Shown: piece by piece, positions 3,905-5,390 of the stretch
Layout of the letters: each line of letters opens with the position of its first letter
Position numbering within the stretch: position 1 is the first letter of the stretch
Notes under the pieces: model-generated
What the model saw: only the letters and a program-made list of their open reading frames with translations
Told to the model about the DNA's origin: nothing
Database searches by the model: none
From: a bacterium
GTDB lineage: Bacteria > Patescibacteriota > Minisyncoccia > Moranbacterales > UBA2206
Direction: 5' to 3'
NCBI GenBank assembly: GCA_021779205.1
Contig: JAJYBE010000056.1
Location: 1 to 5,390 of the forward strand
DNA: 5,390 nt
Program-made: the position numbers and the translations under genes

Positions 3905-5390
3905 CTATTTATTTTGGTTTGCGAGCCACTCATCCCAATCCGCATCATATATATATAATTCCTTTTCTCCATTTTTAATTTTCTCAAAAGTCATTAAGCC
4001 TTTGCGAGCAATATTATAAGCGCCATTGGCATCGCCATTTGGAATCTTTTCATTTTCCCGACTATCAAAATGTTTTCCATTTTTATCCCTCACCGGGGAC
4101 AGAATGAAATCAATATCTTTTTTATCAATTCCAGTGTTGCGAATTTGTTGAATCAAATCAATCGCAAATTTGAGAGTCCTAGCATTTTCATTTGTAATTT
4201 TGTCTTTTAACTTTTGCGTTTTTTCTTTTTGCTCACCAAAAACTTCATCAAGTAATTTAACAATATCTTGCTTTTCAACCTCCCAAATGCCAGCCATATT
4301 TTTTTTGCCTCGAAACCTATCTAAGCTTTTGCCATTTTTCCCGCTCCACAATATCCAGGACCTACCCTTTTTAATATTCCCTTTTTCTTTTTCATATTTT
4401 ACCTCGTACACGAAATAGTAATCCTTGCCGTCAAAACCAATTTCATTAAACTTATTGAAAATTTCTGCTTTTAAATCTTCATTCATTGTTTTACTTAAAT
4501 AAATCGTCTTCCTCCAGCCAGTCACAGGATCTGTTTGTGAAGTATAGTTTGCTCGCACATAAAGCATAATTCCGCATTGATTACCTATATCTTGGAAGTT
4601 TTGAACCGGCGGAGTGAGTTGCAAAGCTTTCTCGACCGACATGACATCGCCGTCTTTGGCTTTTTTATCCACCACGAAATTTAATTTTTTAGCAAGCGCC
4701 AATTCCAATTTCTGATAAACGGATTTTTCAATCTTTTGACGACCGCGCTTAAAACCAATATTCAAATTTTCAAGAATAATATAAACTGGCGCTTCTCGCA
4801 AAATCTTTTTGTCAACATCTTTATAAATCGCCAAATCAACAATTTTGCGAACAACTTGAGAAATATATCCGTCCTTTAATTCTTTTATAGTTCCGATAGT
4901 TTTCCAGTTTTTGCGCGCTTCATCGCGATTTCCAGCTCTTTCTTCCAATTTCATTGCATAATTTTGTTTATTGATTTCATTGAAACTTCCTTGTTCTAAA
5001 ATATCACCCTTGACGTTTATTAAGGAATAATATGCCAAATGTTTTTCTCCACGATCGATTCCTATAAAACAAACGTTATCGCTATTCCTGATTATTGTTT
5101 TATTTATTTCGTCGTTTAATTTTGATGATTTCAAGCAAAAATTTAGAGTCAACGGACAATGAAAAATGAATTTCTCTTGCCCAAACCTTTTGTGAGCAAT
5201 AACTTCCTTGCCAGATTTGTCTTTCTTCTTTTCTAAATCTTTTACAGCAGAACGATAAAAAATCTCCGCCTCACCATTTAATTTAGGCTTATTTTTAAAT
5301 TTTCCAAAAACCGCATTCCAATAAATCGAGTGGAGATTTTGACCTTCTTTTGGTTTTTCTTTTCCATCCCTCCGTTTATTATCTTTATTG
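3905..5390 (-). CDS. cas12a: Cas12a (Cpf1) type V-A effector, C-terminal ~494 residues, cut by window edge
   Basis: RNA-guided DNA endonuclease; about the last 40% of a protein usually 1,200-1,300 aa. The open frame runs to the window edge; an apparent TTG start at 5152 is internal, in HCPLTLNF. Numbering from the first visible codon: NLHSIYWNAVFGK (18-30) and GEAEIFYR (39-46) are late WED-region motifs. RuvC-I is IGIDRGEKHLAYYS with Asp 112; the bridge-helix region with its conserved Trp is at about 162; RuvC-II is ILENLNIGFKRGR with Glu 207; the Nuc domain ends in SPVRDKNGKHFDSR, whose last Arg (444) matches the Nuc Arg of characterised enzymes; RuvC-III is GDANGAYNIARKG with Asp 453. All RuvC catalytic residues are present, so cleavage should be intact. 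Oddities are a short segment between EIFYR and the RF-FH motif, and about ten extra residues before RuvC-II. A 154-bp gap separates it from cas4. Confidence 0.97.
   Translation of the reverse strand, partial: NKDNKRRDGKEKPKEGQNLHSIYWNAVFGKFKNKPKLNGEAEIFYRSAVKDLEKKKDKSGKEVIAHKRFGQEKFIFHCPLTLNFCLKSSKLNDEINKTIIRNSDNVCFIGIDRGEKHLAYYSLINVKGDILEQGSFNEINKQNYAMKLEERAGNRDEARKNWKTIGTIKELKDGYISQVVRKIVDLAIYKDVDKKILREAPVYIILENLNIGFKRGRQKIEKSVYQKLELALAKKLNFVVDKKAKDGDVMSVEKALQLTPPVQNFQDIGNQCGIMLYVRANYTSQTDPVTGWRKTIYLSKTMNEDLKAEIFNKFNEIGFDGKDYYFVYEVKYEKEKGNIKKGRSWILWSGKNGKSLDRFRGKKNMAGIWEVEKQDIVKLLDEVFGEQKEKTQKLKDKITNENARTLKFAIDLIQQIRNTGIDKKDIDFILSPVRDKNGKHFDSRENEKIPNGDANGAYNIARKGLMTFEKIKNGEKELYIYDADWDEWLANQNK

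Noticed and set aside
4170..4418. A hydrophobic plus-strand open frame opposite cas12a.
   Set aside because: It is antisense to the well-conserved Nuc region of Cas12a, and its Phe/Ser-rich composition is the complement of Lys/Glu codons.

Overview
The window carries the 3' end of a type V-A CRISPR-Cas locus (Cas12a/Cpf1) next to an iron-sulfur gene pair, all on the minus strand. The DNA is AT-rich and uses the standard stop codons (TAA and TAG seen, no in-frame TGA). None of the start codons has a convincing Shine-Dalgarno sequence. The Cas12a motifs (for example LQLTPPVQNF and ANYTSQTDPVTGWRKT) resemble those I know from Candidate Phyla Radiation (Patescibacteria) Cas12a proteins. A small-genome CPR bacterium is therefore the best guess; this is inference, because no rRNA or other marker gene is present.

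Layout in the direction of transcription (right to left). Positions 5390-3905 encode the C-terminal ~494 residues of Cas12a, with the N-terminal part outside the window. A 154-bp gap (3751-3904) follows, holding a 13-bp inverted repeat overlapped by a promoter-like TTGACA. Then come cas4 (3750-3205), cas1 (best start 3200, end 2247) and cas2 (2243-1962), packed 3-4 nt apart. Next is a 183-bp leader (1961-1779) with a 15-bp-stem hairpin close to the first repeat. The CRISPR array (1778-1298) has seven identical 36-nt repeats, seven spacers of 27-30 nt and a decayed terminal repeat. The repeat ends in the Cas12a handle TCTACTTTTGTAGA, so the array is read in the same direction as the cas genes.

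Beyond the array lies a GxxExxY-family gene (1249-926) that is broken by an out-of-frame internal deletion. Its 3' end runs into a lone hairpin (909-945) that is both terminator-like and a 19/22 match to the handle half of the CRISPR repeat. After that come an Rrf2/IscR-type regulator (818-435), with a good sigma-70 promoter and a palindrome over the predicted start site, and the N-terminal 141 residues of a NifS/IscS-type cysteine desulfurase (424-1).

How the parts work together: Cas1-Cas2 with Cas4 would insert new spacers at the leader end near 1778. The array transcript would be processed and used by Cas12a, which needs no tracrRNA. The Rrf2-desulfurase pair is an ordinary autoregulated iron-sulfur operon with no evident link to CRISPR. 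The points most worth a second look are the solitary repeat-like hairpin beyond the array, the shortened segment of Cas12a where the pre-crRNA-processing residues of characterised orthologs lie, and the inverted repeat at the cas4 promoter.
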